In this document: positions 44,501 to 52,700 of the stretch, one piece after another
Layout: each line of letters starts with the position of its first letter
Position numbering within the stretch: position 1 is the stretch's first letter
DNA from: Azotimanducus chitobiosivorans
GTDB taxonomy: Bacteria; Pseudomonadota; Gammaproteobacteria; Pseudomonadales; Azotimanducaceae
Direction of reading: 5' to 3'
DNA length: 64,000 nucleotides
Assembly: GCA_965200235.1 (NCBI GenBank)
Contig: OZ241339.1
Location: forward strand, 2,852,001-2,916,000
The notes under the pieces: generated by a model
Seen by the model: only the letters and a program-made list of their open reading frames with translations
What the model was told of the DNA's origin: nothing
Databases searched by the model: none
Program-made: the position numbers and the translations under genes

Positions 44501-44813
44501 ACTCCTGCAAAATGTCAGCGGCGTCGAGCAGCCCCGATTCACGAGAAATTTCGCCAGTGATAATTTGCAGTGGCGAGATGCTCGAAAAGGTATCGCGCCT
44601 TAGCCTCGAACCGGTGACCACGACCTCTTCAATCTGCCGCGTGTCTTCGCCCGCCGCCGCCTCGCTCTCCGCGGACACATCCTGCGAGGCGATGTCTTCT
44701 TCGTCCTCCGCTTCTTCCTGTGCAAGCGCAATATCAGGCGCGAACAATAATGCCCCCCAAAGCATCGAACACGCGAACAACACCCACCCTTGCGTCACTC
44801 CGATTGACCTCAT
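41508..44813 (-). CDS. TonB-dependent outer-membrane receptor
   Basis: A 1101-residue receptor: signal peptide (LLFAPDIALAQ), an acidic linker, a TonB-box-like EEVVVTGSRLRRD, the plug (STVNLRGLEASRTLVLINGR, SIYGSDAVAGVVNAIL) and a long 22-strand barrel ending LNFGGGE. It imports a large substrate such as peptide, polymer or metal chelate with energy from TonB. Substrate unknown, but the downstream exported S9 peptidase suggests peptides. The last residue is not the usual aromatic. Confidence 0.93.
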   Translation of the reverse strand: MRSIGVTQGWVLFACSMLWGALLFAPDIALAQEEAEDEEDIASQDVSAESEAAAGEDTRQIEEVVVTGSRLRRDTFSSISPLQIITGEISRESGLLDAADILQESTSASGQQVNLTFQGFVLDDGPGSSTVNLRGLEASRTLVLINGRRVAPAGVEGAPTNPNLNLVPASLVQQYDILLDGASSIYGSDAVAGVVNAILRKDFDGFEFETYSNIPQHGAGQNHTLNLTWGRNWDRGFVGAAIEYRDVEAVEMADRPWTKDCDRNAEIDENGRVRTQDLRYSTNFNMPFDDCALGSLAGRIVVPGAGSIYYTPGRSNGGWPNFSEANSRFGTFGVDGDGDGLTDVNFRDYDINGRDRFAHIGPDYDRTSLFAYGEYTFEGEMNLTPYFEFLWGRQDFFSNSGSGQLFPWVPAGNPFNPCNPDAEGGVDCGLAEAELLTNPNYVKSFSEYYTNLNGCFGLSPEACSPAAFGVVPGALGAQRVRPIVSVTGDRNLISTEVTQSRFVGGLSGDLPFLNVGTFGDWSFDVAIMFSSSEGDSSRPGVRNDRLNLAIGTYSTTSTPCENDTGAPLAADVAPGCVPVNMFAPSLYPPEVIGDFATQAERDYVFDTRDFETEYEQTIFTFFMSGDVFELPAGNVIAGLGIEWRKDEINSVPDAVAGEGLFFGFFADGGAAGDKVTKELFAEVEVPVFAGLPLAEELTLNLSARLTDDEYYGEAWTEAFKLGYRPFSSLLLRATRGTSYRAPNLRELFLRGQTGFQNLVDPCFIPELAYDQLNNTHVPENDLREEFVLENCRREGVDPTIAWNGGFNTFSTEVSAGGTQSLDEETSTSKTLGFSWEQPFTNRFQLGVAANLYEIEIRNEIIEPSAQFIINDCFFTETGESPYCARIARDLSDPVIPRLSIIDQAFINRDLQRVEGVDVNMFFEDTLTIFERPWLLRIDFNAHRLLERSTKELDEDGNLDFSEFQGEWYFPAWNFQVGLSLEYDRWDFGWRIDYLDGVKSDAAFQDDWDDVSGESNTCLGPPDDVLCRDIEWTSDYYLHNVSLYWRGDRLTIGGGARNLLDQSPPFVNEGPAVASNVPLGAGYDIDGRMFFFNVQLNFGGGE

Positions 44814-45125
44814 GGCAAAGACCTCCTTATAGAATTACTTGACTTGCCTCGATGCTCCAAACGAGCGCAATCTCGGGGAGCGCACCATATTCAGAACGTG
44901 AATCCGTGTCTTGAGGCTCGGAACGCAGACTTCCCGAGCGACATGTTGCGAAATGTAGCATAAACTGCGAGTGGTGCTTACAGGCACTGTGGTGAACGTA
45001 CCACCGACACGCTTGGGCTGGCGATGCACACGATTTCACAGCGCCATTGACTTGCAATAGCACAACAGTTGATACTTGCGCTCGCACAACGGAATAGACT
45101 TGCATAAGTCCGGTAAGCGCAGCCC
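44814..45125. other. Intergenic region between the TonB receptor and the Fic pseudogene
   Basis: 312 bp, divergent, holding the promoter of the receptor gene. Short imperfect repeats of CTTGC and GCACAAC occur at 45040-45110. I see no gene, RNA or clear operator. Confidence 0.35.
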
Positions 45126-46657
45126 ATGGCCACGCCTCACGAAAAGCTTGCTTCCTCTCTCGCGCAACTTGCCAAGCTACAGCGCGGTGGAAGGCGCGTG
45201 TTTCGCACGAGGGAATTGACGCGCACGCACTGCGAACGACTGCTCAAGCAAGGATTCCTCCGCGAAGTGATCAAAGGCTGGTTGATATCTACAAGTCCTG
45301 ATTCGGCGCCGGGTGACACAACGCCATGGTTCGCCTCATTCTGGGAATTCGGCGCGCTTCGGTCAGGATTGGCAGCTCTCGCCCGAGCAGTCGCTGCTCT
45401 ACCATACCGAGCATGCCACCGTCCCGCAGCAAGTGATCACCTATACCCCAAAGGGGACGAACAACAGAGTCGACCTGATATTTGGCTCATCGCTGTACGA
45501 CCTTCGTCAGCATGCGATGCCAGCGGAAGCAGACCTGACAAGTCGCGACGAATTGCGAATGTTCCGGCTCGAATCCGCAATCGTCCGTGTACCTGCGACC
45601 TTTTTCAATCGCTACCCGACTGAAGCACAGGTCGCCCTCGCGGGCATTCATGACGCGACTGAGATACTTATTCGGCTGCTCGATCGGGGGCGCTCGGTGA
45701 TCGCTGGCCGGCTCGCCGGCGCGTTTCGTCGCGTCGGTCGTGAAGAGATCGCTGATGAAATCAAAACCGTCATGGCGCAAGCCGGATATGATGTGCGCGA
45801 AACAGACCCCTTCTCGCGAGAACACGCCCTTGCACAGATCAAACAGGCAGATGCCCCAATCGTCGGGCGTCTTCGGTCTTGTGGCAGTCAACGCGCGAAC
45901 AGGTAATCGCGGTTTTTCCTAAGCCACCCGGTCTCCCGAAAGACATTGACGCCTATCTCGCCAGCATTGATGAAGCCTATCGCATTGATGCGTACCATTC
46001 GCTTTCCATCGAGGGCTACCGCGTCACGGTCGAACTCATTGATCGAGTGCGTTCAGGCGATTGGAACCTGGACGGTCAAGGGAGCGACAAGGCAGACCGC
46101 AACGCACTTGCCGCACGCGGCTACTGGCAGGCTTTCAGGCGCGTCCGCTCGGTGGTTCGAGATATTGTCAAGGGAGAAGCACCAGGCCCGCTTGTTGCTG
46201 AGCATCACCGCGATTGGTATCGAGAGCTATTCCAGCCTAGCGTTGCCGCGGGACTCATCGAGCCGCCAGCGCTTGCCGGATATCGGATTGAGGCAATCTA
46301 CCTGCGTGGCTCACGTCATGTACCACCTCGCCCGGAGGTGCTACCCGATGCCATGTCTGCCTTTTTCGAGTTGCTCCACAACGAGAATGAGGCGTGCGTG
46401 CGGTTCTTGGTCACTGGCTGTTCGGCTACATCCACCCATACCCCGACGGCAACGGGCGAATCGCTCGTTTTGTGATGAACGCCTTGCTCGCATCGGGTGG
46501 CTACTCGTGGACGACTATCCCGGTCCATGAGCGTAGCGCCTATCTTGCGTCGCTCGAATGCGCGAACCTAGATCACGATATTGTCCCGTTCACTGAGTTC
46601 ATCGCGAAGCACATGCTGAACGTACCACTCTCGAGAGGCTTGCAATCAGACGAATAG
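45126..46657 (+). pseudogene. Fic-family protein with N-terminal winged-helix domain, three frameshifts
   Basis: Four frames in series rebuild one protein: AbiEi-like winged helix (RRVFRTRELTRTHCERLLKQ; 45126-about 45350), a middle part (PQQVITYTPKGTNNRVDLIF; to about 45890), a Fic N-lobe (SIDEAYRIDAYHSLSIEGYR; to about 46400) and the catalytic HPYPDGNGRIARFVMNALL (46430-46480). Fic enzymes AMPylate targets through the HPFxxGNGR loop. Shifts near 45345, 45890 and 46400 would each truncate the product, so it is a decayed gene unless the assembly is poor here. Confidence 0.85.
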
Positions 46658-46696
46658 TGAAGTCAATATAGTGCCTCCTTCCGCAGTTCTGAAGAT

Positions 46697-47854
46697 ATGC
46701 AGACCGAAACACACCCCAAAACCCTCGTCTTCAGCTTCGATGGCACCGGCAATGAACCCGCTGACGCAGGGGGCTTCACCGAGGATGAGAGCATCAGCAA
46801 TGTCCTCAAGCTGCACATCCTCATGGGTGGCAGCCTAGAGGGCAGCGCCACCACATCAACCCCCGCGGGCAGTCCGCAGCACACCTTCTACTACAGCGGC
46901 ATCGGCACGCGCGTCAGTAACCGCGTTGTTTCGCTGCTGAACATGATGGTCGCGCCGCGCTTCGGGGATGCGCGGCGGATACTTAGCGCCGCTCGAACTG
47001 ACTTGCTTGCATCCTATGAACGCGGCGATCGCGTCCTTGTCTTTGGCTTCAGTAGAGGGGCTGCGCTTGCCCGCAAGTTCGTCAGCCAGATGCTCGAAGA
47101 GAACTTAAGCGACGAAGTCGCTTTCCTTGGCGTCTTCGATACGGTCGCGGCACTCGGCGGCGTGCATCGCAAGGGCGAGCGCATACGCACCGATGTCGTC
47201 TTCGAGAACGGCAGCCTGCATGAGGGCGTGCGACGGGCGGTGCATCTGCTCGCGCTCGACGAAACGCGCATTCCGTTCACGCCAACGCAAATCAACAAAG
47301 ACCAAGGCAACCCGGCGCGCATTCTCGAAGCATGGTTTCCGGGCGTGCATAGCGATGTCGGTGGCGGCTACTGGCTCGATGGCCTGTCGGACATTGCGCT
47401 TGCGTTCATGATGCGCGAATGCCAGCGGACGCTCGGCGACGATGTGCGGATTGACGCTGGCACGCGCGAGTCCTTGCAAACGCTGCTGAGACACAAAGGC
47501 GATGCCTTGCCCGGCATTGAAGTTGACGACCTGCTCGTGCATCCCATGGTGCACGGCGCACTGCATTCACATTCGGGACTCATGGTCAAAGTCGGCAAGG
47601 AAGCACCGCGACGGGTATGTGTGCGCGTCAATGATCATCCGAGCAGCGACCCGGCGGACACGCCAATCGTGCACCACAGTGTTGGCGCCCGCTTCGCGCA
47701 GGTGTCCGGCTATCGCCCGAACGCGCTCAGGGGGCTGCGGTTTCGGTTGCTCATGCCGGACGGGCGCGTGTCCAAGGATGCTATTGATGGCATCGCTGGC
47801 CTGCTTGAGAATCAACCGCCTGCGCGGAACCTGGGCACAATGCCTATGCCATAA
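46697..47854 (+). CDS. DUF2235 alpha/beta hydrolase (Tle1-like phospholipase domain)
   Basis: A 385-residue protein with LVFSFDGTGNEP at the N-terminus, nucleophile GFSRGAALAR, a likely acid in LGVFDTVAALGG and the catalytic-region EAWFPGVHSDVGGGYW. This domain is shared with type VI secretion phospholipase effectors of the Tle1 family, but stand-alone copies also occur. No signal peptide or T6SS gene is nearby. The next gene, fur, starts on its stop codon (TAATG). Confidence 0.88.
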   Translation: MQTETHPKTLVFSFDGTGNEPADAGGFTEDESISNVLKLHILMGGSLEGSATTSTPAGSPQHTFYYSGIGTRVSNRVVSLLNMMVAPRFGDARRILSAARTDLLASYERGDRVLVFGFSRGAALARKFVSQMLEENLSDEVAFLGVFDTVAALGGVHRKGERIRTDVVFENGSLHEGVRRAVHLLALDETRIPFTPTQINKDQGNPARILEAWFPGVHSDVGGGYWLDGLSDIALAFMMRECQRTLGDDVRIDAGTRESLQTLLRHKGDALPGIEVDDLLVHPMVHGALHSHSGLMVKVGKEAPRRVCVRVNDHPSSDPADTPIVHHSVGARFAQVSGYRPNALRGLRFRLLMPDGRVSKDAIDGIAGLLENQPPARNLGTMPMP

Positions 47855-48303
47855 TGCGAAGCCATTTGAAGGCGAGCGCGTGCGTGCCCATCAGCGGTTC
47901 AATCACTGGCAAGGAGCTACAAAAGGCAGGGCTCAAAATCACCTTGCCACGGCTCAGGGTGCTTGAGATATTTGAGGATTCGGACGAGCGCCACTTGAGC
48001 GCGGAAGATGTCTACCGCAAGGTATTGGATTCCGATGCGTCGATTGGACTTGCCACGATCTACCGCGTGCTGACGCAGTTCGAGTCGGCAGGCATTTTGG
48101 ACAGGCACAACTTCGACGATGGCCATGCCGTCTACGAACTTGCGAGCATTGATCATCACGATCATATGGTGGATGTTGACTCAGGCGAAGTGATCGAGTT
48201 CGTCAACCATGACATCGAAGCCTTGCAGCGAGAAATCGCCGAACAGCACGGGTACGATCTCGTCGATCATGCGCTGGTGCTGTATGTTCGCAAGCGTGCG
48301 TAG
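47854..48303 (+). CDS. fur: Ferric uptake regulator
   Basis: A 149-residue Fur protein: winged helix (LKITLPRLRVLEIFED, HLSAEDVYRKVLD, GLATIYRVLTQFESAGIL), the metal sites HNFDDGHAVYELA and HHDHMVDVDSGEVIEF, and a dimerisation domain. The CxxC pair found after HHDH in E. coli Fur is absent (Asp and Ser), so it is a variant without that structural zinc pair. ATG 47854 gives about 20 extra residues; a GTG at about 47880 is an alternative. Represses iron-uptake genes, possibly including the TonB receptor. Confidence 0.93.
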   Translation: MRSHLKASACVPISGSITGKELQKAGLKITLPRLRVLEIFEDSDERHLSAEDVYRKVLDSDASIGLATIYRVLTQFESAGILDRHNFDDGHAVYELASIDHHDHMVDVDSGEVIEFVNHDIEALQREIAEQHGYDLVDHALVLYVRKRA

Positions 48304-48326
48304 CTGAACAAATACGCACCAAAAGC

Positions 48327-49164
48327 GTGACTGTTTGGTCGGCGTTGGATCGTTATATGAAGGGTGCGGGGGATGCTGTATTCCTTGTGCTCGTGGACGA
48401 AGCCCAGGGATTGGAACCCGACCCCGGCAGTCGCGACAACAACATCGCCATCAAGCTCGCGCATGGAACCACCGAACAGATAAAAGCTCGCGTTGTATTC
48501 GGGGGGATTATCGGACACGCCTTCGCGTCTCAGAAAAGTTGGTGTTTCAAAACGCCTTGCATCGGGAAGCCTGCATCAACTCGGCGTACTCACGTCAGAT
48601 GAAGCGTTTGATCTGATAAAGGCTTTCCTGAATCACGCACCGTTCGGACTCGACCGGCTTCAGTTTGATCACGACTTGATCACGAAGACCATCGTGCAAG
48701 CGAGTGATTGTTACCCCCGCCATGTTCAAGCCTACCTCACAGGCCTTGCGACGGAATTTTCTGAGAATGCGCATATTGATATAGACAGAGCGCTGGACGC
48801 TGGAAGGATGCACAGGATCGATTTCTACGAGGAGATCATCACAGATGCCGACCTGCGTGGCTTTAAGTGCGTGATTGCAAGCCTTGCACAGTCCAAGCCC
48901 TTTGACGAGCCCATTGTCTTCGGCGATTTCGCACAGGCTGCGCAGGATATTCTCGGCATGAAAGAGGACGACGTTTGGGATGCATTGGAGCAGGCGATTC
49001 ATGGAGGTGTGCTTGAACATGATCGCGCCCGGCCAGCGCTGCACAGCCCGCTACGATTTTCCTTGCCTTCCTTGCGTACCTACGCTTCGACAGGCTTTGA
49101 CAAAATGAACACGCACAAACTTTTGCGTGAAGCTGAAGAGCGTGACGTGAGGCGGGGTCGTTGA
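48327..49164 (+). pseudogene. Remnant of an AAA-type ATPase, frameshifted and lacking its N-terminus
   Basis: The first part reads FLVLVDEAQGLEPDPG (Walker B-like) and IKLAHGTTEQIKARVVFGG. At a run of six Gs (about 48507-48512) the frame changes and the protein continues SDTPSRLRKVGVSKRLA, LTSDEAFDLIKAFLNHAPFG and ends RDVRRGR. No Walker A is found upstream, so the gene is both truncated and shifted. The C-terminal helical part resembles Orc/Cdc6- or STAND-type lids. Confidence 0.6.
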
Positions 49165-49203
49165 CTATCGTCTGATGCCATCAGACAACGGGCGTATTAA
49201 GTA

Positions 49204-50250
49204 TCAAGCAGGCATTTCGCAGGCTTGGTTCAACTCAATTATCTGACTCACCGCCGAGTTTCGATGTGGCCCTGCGCACCATGTCGGCATGATCATCGAA
49301 TAGAGTCCGCCGCCGCCCGCAACAAAAACAATGATGTCTTCAGGTGAATGGAAGCACTTTTTCGGCGCATCTCCGGCAATCGCCGCAAAGCTGCCTGACT
49401 GAAGGCTCGGCGCATCGCACAGATCGAACAGCCTCTGGCAAATCTCTTTGCGACCGAAGCCGCCTGATGCCAGCTCGCGCGCATGATCAGGATTCAGCAC
49501 GACAATGCCAGCGCCGCCTCGCAGAACCGAATTGTTGGTGCCTGGACGCGCGAATCCGGCTGCGAGAAGTTGCAGCAGCGCCTCGCTATTGTCGTTGCGG
49601 TCGGCGTCAGGCGCAAAAATAACGGATTGCGGGGCTTCCGCGCCGACCACAGTGACAATGCTCGTCTCTTCGCCGTATCCGAGGCTCACTGCGAGGGACT
49701 CAAACGGCGAGTTCTCTTCGTCTTCCGCAAGGCAGTAGGTGAACTTGCCGGGATGCCCAAGGAGCGCCATATCGGAAACACCCGCCTTGCCGCCGCCGAC
49801 ATTGATCATCGCCAGTCGCAGCGCCCGTCCGATCGTTGCGTTCGCCCGGAATCCCGGGCCGAGCGCGCCGAACCCCGATGCGACAGGGCCATGCGCTTCC
49901 CGTGCCGGACCATTCACGATCATCAGCGGCGCGGTGCAATGCGTGGTCGCCTGCATCTCGGTCAGGTCGAAGCGCGCATCGAGCACGGCGCGAACGCCAG
50001 CGAGCACAATCGGTGCGTAGTCGGGCAGGCAGCCTGCCATGACTGCGGCGACGGCAACTTTTTCAACCGTCGCAGCGCCACCCGCCGGTCCCATGTCACC
50101 AAGGTGAAGGTGTCCCTCAAGACCGCAGGCAAGCACCATTCGCGTCACACGTTCAGGCGTCGGCACGATCACCGGCAGGCCATCAGTGCAGCCAAGCCGG
50201 TGCAGATGCTCGATCGCATCCGACTCGCTCTCGCTTGTCAGCAAGGTCAT
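49204..50250 (-). CDS. UGSC-associated protein, 348 aa
   Basis: A protein with LGCTDGLPVIVPTPERVTRM, VAVAAVMAGCLPDYAPIVLA, MQATTHCTAPLMIVNGP, RANATIGRALRLAMINVGGG and VFVAGGGGLYSMIMP. I recall this type of protein beside or fused to UGSC-motif (seleno)proteins. Several conserved cysteines (positions near AGCLPD, TTHCTAP, TWCAGP) suggest redox or metal chemistry. It starts 10 bp after the UGSC gene, so the two form one operon. Reaction unknown. Confidence 0.7.
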   Translation of the reverse strand: MTLLTSESESDAIEHLHRLGCTDGLPVIVPTPERVTRMVLACGLEGHLHLGDMGPAGGAATVEKVAVAAVMAGCLPDYAPIVLAGVRAVLDARFDLTEMQATTHCTAPLMIVNGPAREAHGPVASGFGALGPGFRANATIGRALRLAMINVGGGKAGVSDMALLGHPGKFTYCLAEDEENSPFESLAVSLGYGEETSIVTVVGAEAPQSVIFAPDADRNDNSEALLQLLAAGFARPGTNNSVLRGGAGIVVLNPDHARELASGGFGRKEICQRLFDLCDAPSLQSGSFAAIAGDAPKKCFHSPEDIIVFVAGGGGLYSMIMPTWCAGPHRNSAVSQIIELNQACEMPA

Positions 50251-50260
50251 AGCGTGCGCA

Positions 50261-50788
50261 TCACGCGCTCGCGAGCGCTTCGATCACTTCGATCGAAACA
50301 TGCTTGGCTACCCGCCGCAAACCTGCTTCGCCGATGCCTGCGGTTGGATGCGGGACGCGCACCCGCGGCGCATCCGGCATGCCGAGTGATTCAGATACGA
50401 ACTTCGCTTGTTCCCAGAACTCATCGGTGACGATCGCGACGCTCGGAATGCCTTGTCGCGCAAGTGCGATGCCGTCACCCACGGTGCCGGTGGTGCAACT
50501 GCCTCAGTGCCCCCAAGCGGTGACGGTCGCTTGGCATTCGGAGATTTTTTCCAAAAGATTCTCAGGGCAAGGAATGGTCGCGTTGCCCTTGTTGAAGTGG
50601 ATGAACTCTGCGCCGGGCGCAACGTCGCTCATTTCTTCGGCGAGGATCTCAAGAAAGCGCACGGAATCGGGGAAACCGTTGGCGAGCAGGGCGATGCGCG
50701 CTTGGTTCGCGCTTTTGAGATCAAAGCCAAGGGTGTACGGATCGCTCGCTTGGCGGCGCTCGCCGCGCGGGTCGTGATATTCGATCAT
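50261..50788 (-). CDS. UGSC-family selenoprotein (in-frame TGA read as Sec)
   Basis: One open frame of 175 codons is interrupted only by TGA at 50504-50506. The product reads ECQATVTAWGH, then U95-Gly-Ser-Cys98, then TTGTVGDGIALARQGIPSVA and on to IEVIEALASA. The TGA falls exactly at the U of the UGSC motif, the defining redox site of this (seleno)protein family, and the sequence is protein-like on both sides. AGGAGGGGG lies just before the ATG at 50788. A hairpin directly after the TGA could be a SECIS. A nonsense mutation is less likely because the site is the family's Sec/Cys position. Confidence 0.82.
50476..50506 (-). promoter_or_regulatory. Candidate bacterial SECIS hairpin after the UGA codon
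   Basis: On the mRNA: UGA, 8 nt, then CACCAC pairing with GUG-G-GUG (one bulge) around the loop CGGCACC, with G residues about 16-17 nt after the UGA. Distance and small stem fit bacterial SECIS elements, which lie in the coding region. Prediction only. Confidence 0.45.
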
Positions 50789-50837
50789 CTGCCCCCTCCT
50801 ACCTGCCCGAGCGCAGGGCGTTTGCGCTTCGTTGCAT

Positions 50838-50924
50838 TGGTGCCGAGGAGAGGACTTGAACCTCCACGGGGTTACCCCCACTAGCACCTGAAGCTAGCGT
50901 GTCTGCCTATTTCACCACCTCGGC
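50838..50924 (-). tRNA. tRNA-Leu (anticodon CAG)
   Basis: Minus-strand 87-nt class II tRNA: acceptor GCCGAGG/CCTCGGC, D-arm GTGGTGAAATAGGCAGACAC, anticodon stem CTAGC/GCTAG with loop TTCAGGT (CAG), a long variable arm (GTGGGGGTAACCCCGT), T-loop GGTTCAAGTCC and encoded CCA (50838-50840). Confidence 0.95.
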
Positions 50925-50963
50925 TTCGCGTTCCCACATTCTTCAAGGGAACAGCGCCTCAGT

Positions 50964-52679
50964 TTACTCGAATTCCACCCGGCGTTTGCCGTACACCATG
51001 TCTTTGTAAGGCCGCTTGGGCGCGGCGACATCGATTTCAGCATCGAGTAATTCAGCAAGGAGGTCTTCGCCAGACTTGCCTTCTTCGTAAATGAATTCGT
51101 CACCGCAATACGTCCATTCCTTTACATCGAGTGTCCAATCAAGTGTCCAGCAGTAGGCGCGGAGCGACTCGCGTTCGGCCCACACGGACACATACTCATA
51201 TTGATTGTCGTCATCGAGATGCGTTTGTATCAATACATCCGGCGGCTCATCATCCTTGTCTTTGATGGCGATGGACAAGGGTTCCGGTATGTCCAAGGAT
51301 ACTGGGCGCGTCGCAATCTCGCTCGCTTCTTCAGGCGTCCAGCCTTGCACGAGAGGCGTAGTGCCTTCCATACGCTCCACAATAGTTGGGTCATTCGCTT
51401 GCAAGGCTTTCAGCCTCTTATGCCCAGGTTTTCCGAGCGATACTCGAACATACTCGAGGTCGATCGTGTCAACAGCGCCGGACTCGAAGCGGGAGAACAA
51501 GCTCCACGCCGAAATCACGCGAAAGTCGAGCAGCGGAGAAGCAGTCAGCAACAAAGACACGAGCACGACCCATGACATGTGGCGGTTGACTTCCCGCAGT
51601 CTTTGAAACCAGTCGGTCCGTTGACGGGCGATGATGTAGGCGTAGCCGATTGAAAAGCACGCCATGAGCACCACCACGAGCATCGCCCACAGACGGTCGG
51701 TGCTCCAGCCGTGCTGCCCGACTCTCAGCAGCAGTCCGTAGCAGGCCAAGGTGCTGATGATGGGCAGCAGCGCGACGGCGACAGTGAGGGCGAGATGTGG
51801 CCAACGCGAGTAGGGCAGATGCGCGCCCGTCTGGTAGACGGCATTGACAAAGAACAGCCCGAGCAGATTCGTGGCCATCAGAATCAGCGTGCCGTAGTCG
51901 GTATCCCACAGCGGTCCGAGGCCGACGAACGGTAGCGTGACGAGGAAGCTTGTCAGAAGCAGCATGAGAATCGGCAGCAGCAGCCACGTGAGCCGCATGA
52001 GCAGGGTGGACACACTGTCGATGATCGAGGTGGCCGCGCGAAAGCTGTATAGGCCGAACGCAAAAGAAGCGCCGAGCACCGGGGCGATGAACCAGCCCTT
52101 GTCGAACAGTTCTTTGAAGACATCAACGCCAATGGCGGCAAACAGCGATTCCCACAGGAACAACACCAGCCGCACGCCAAGCATGAGTGCTAGTGAGAAG
52201 CCGACTGTGAGGAAGTTGCGCCACGAGAGGGTGAAGAACACTTCGTAGGAGGCGGCAGAGCGTTCAATCCTCGGCTGCAAGTGGATCAAGGCCACAAACA
52301 CCGCCACGAGCATGGTTATCAAAAAGCTGGCGGCGGGAAAGTCCGAGTCGTAGGCTTCCCCCGGTATTGCCTGCCAGCTTGTGTAGGCAGCCAAGAGCGC
52401 TAGCAGGAGCACGAAGCCGCTCACGAAGGCTGTCGCGCGCTTTATATGTTCGCGCGTGAAACTGAGCAGGAAGACGGGCGGCCAAACCAGCACGAGTATC
52501 CATATCGGAGAGACGATGAGCAGACGTTCGCTGAGCCACGCATTGTTCTCGGCGAGCGCGTAGACCGCGAAGCCTTGAAGGGTGCCAATGATGAGGTGGA
52601 TTGCGCGTTCAGGCAGACTTCGCAGCGCAGCGGCAGCTCGGGCGTAGGCGCGGACGTGGAAATGTTGCGTTTCACTCAT
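50964..52679 (-). CDS. DUF4153 family membrane protein
   Basis: A 571-residue protein. Residues about 30-390 hold ten or more membrane helices (for example LSERLLIVSPIWILVLVWPP, LMRLTWLLLPILMLLLTSFL), followed by a soluble C-terminal region (RFESGAVDTIDLEYVRVSLG) with acidic stretches. The layout matches DUF4153 proteins, whose function is unknown. It is 22 bp after the YhaN-like gene on the same strand. Confidence 0.8.
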   Translation of the reverse strand: MSETQHFHVRAYARAAAALRSLPERAIHLIIGTLQGFAVYALAENNAWLSERLLIVSPIWILVLVWPPVFLLSFTREHIKRATAFVSGFVLLLALLAAYTSWQAIPGEAYDSDFPAASFLITMLVAVFVALIHLQPRIERSAASYEVFFTLSWRNFLTVGFSLALMLGVRLVLFLWESLFAAIGVDVFKELFDKGWFIAPVLGASFAFGLYSFRAATSIIDSVSTLLMRLTWLLLPILMLLLTSFLVTLPFVGLGPLWDTDYGTLILMATNLLGLFFVNAVYQTGAHLPYSRWPHLALTVAVALLPIISTLACYGLLLRVGQHGWSTDRLWAMLVVVLMACFSIGYAYIIARQRTDWFQRLREVNRHMSWVVLVSLLLTASPLLDFRVISAWSLFSRFESGAVDTIDLEYVRVSLGKPGHKRLKALQANDPTIVERMEGTTPLVQGWTPEEASEIATRPVSLDIPEPLSIAIKDKDDEPPDVLIQTHLDDDNQYEYVSVWAERESLRAYCWTLDWTLDVKEWTYCGDEFIYEEGKSGEDLLAELLDAEIDVAAPKRPYKDMVYGKRRVEFE

Positions 52680-52700
52680 TGCGACGGTCCTCCTTTGGTT

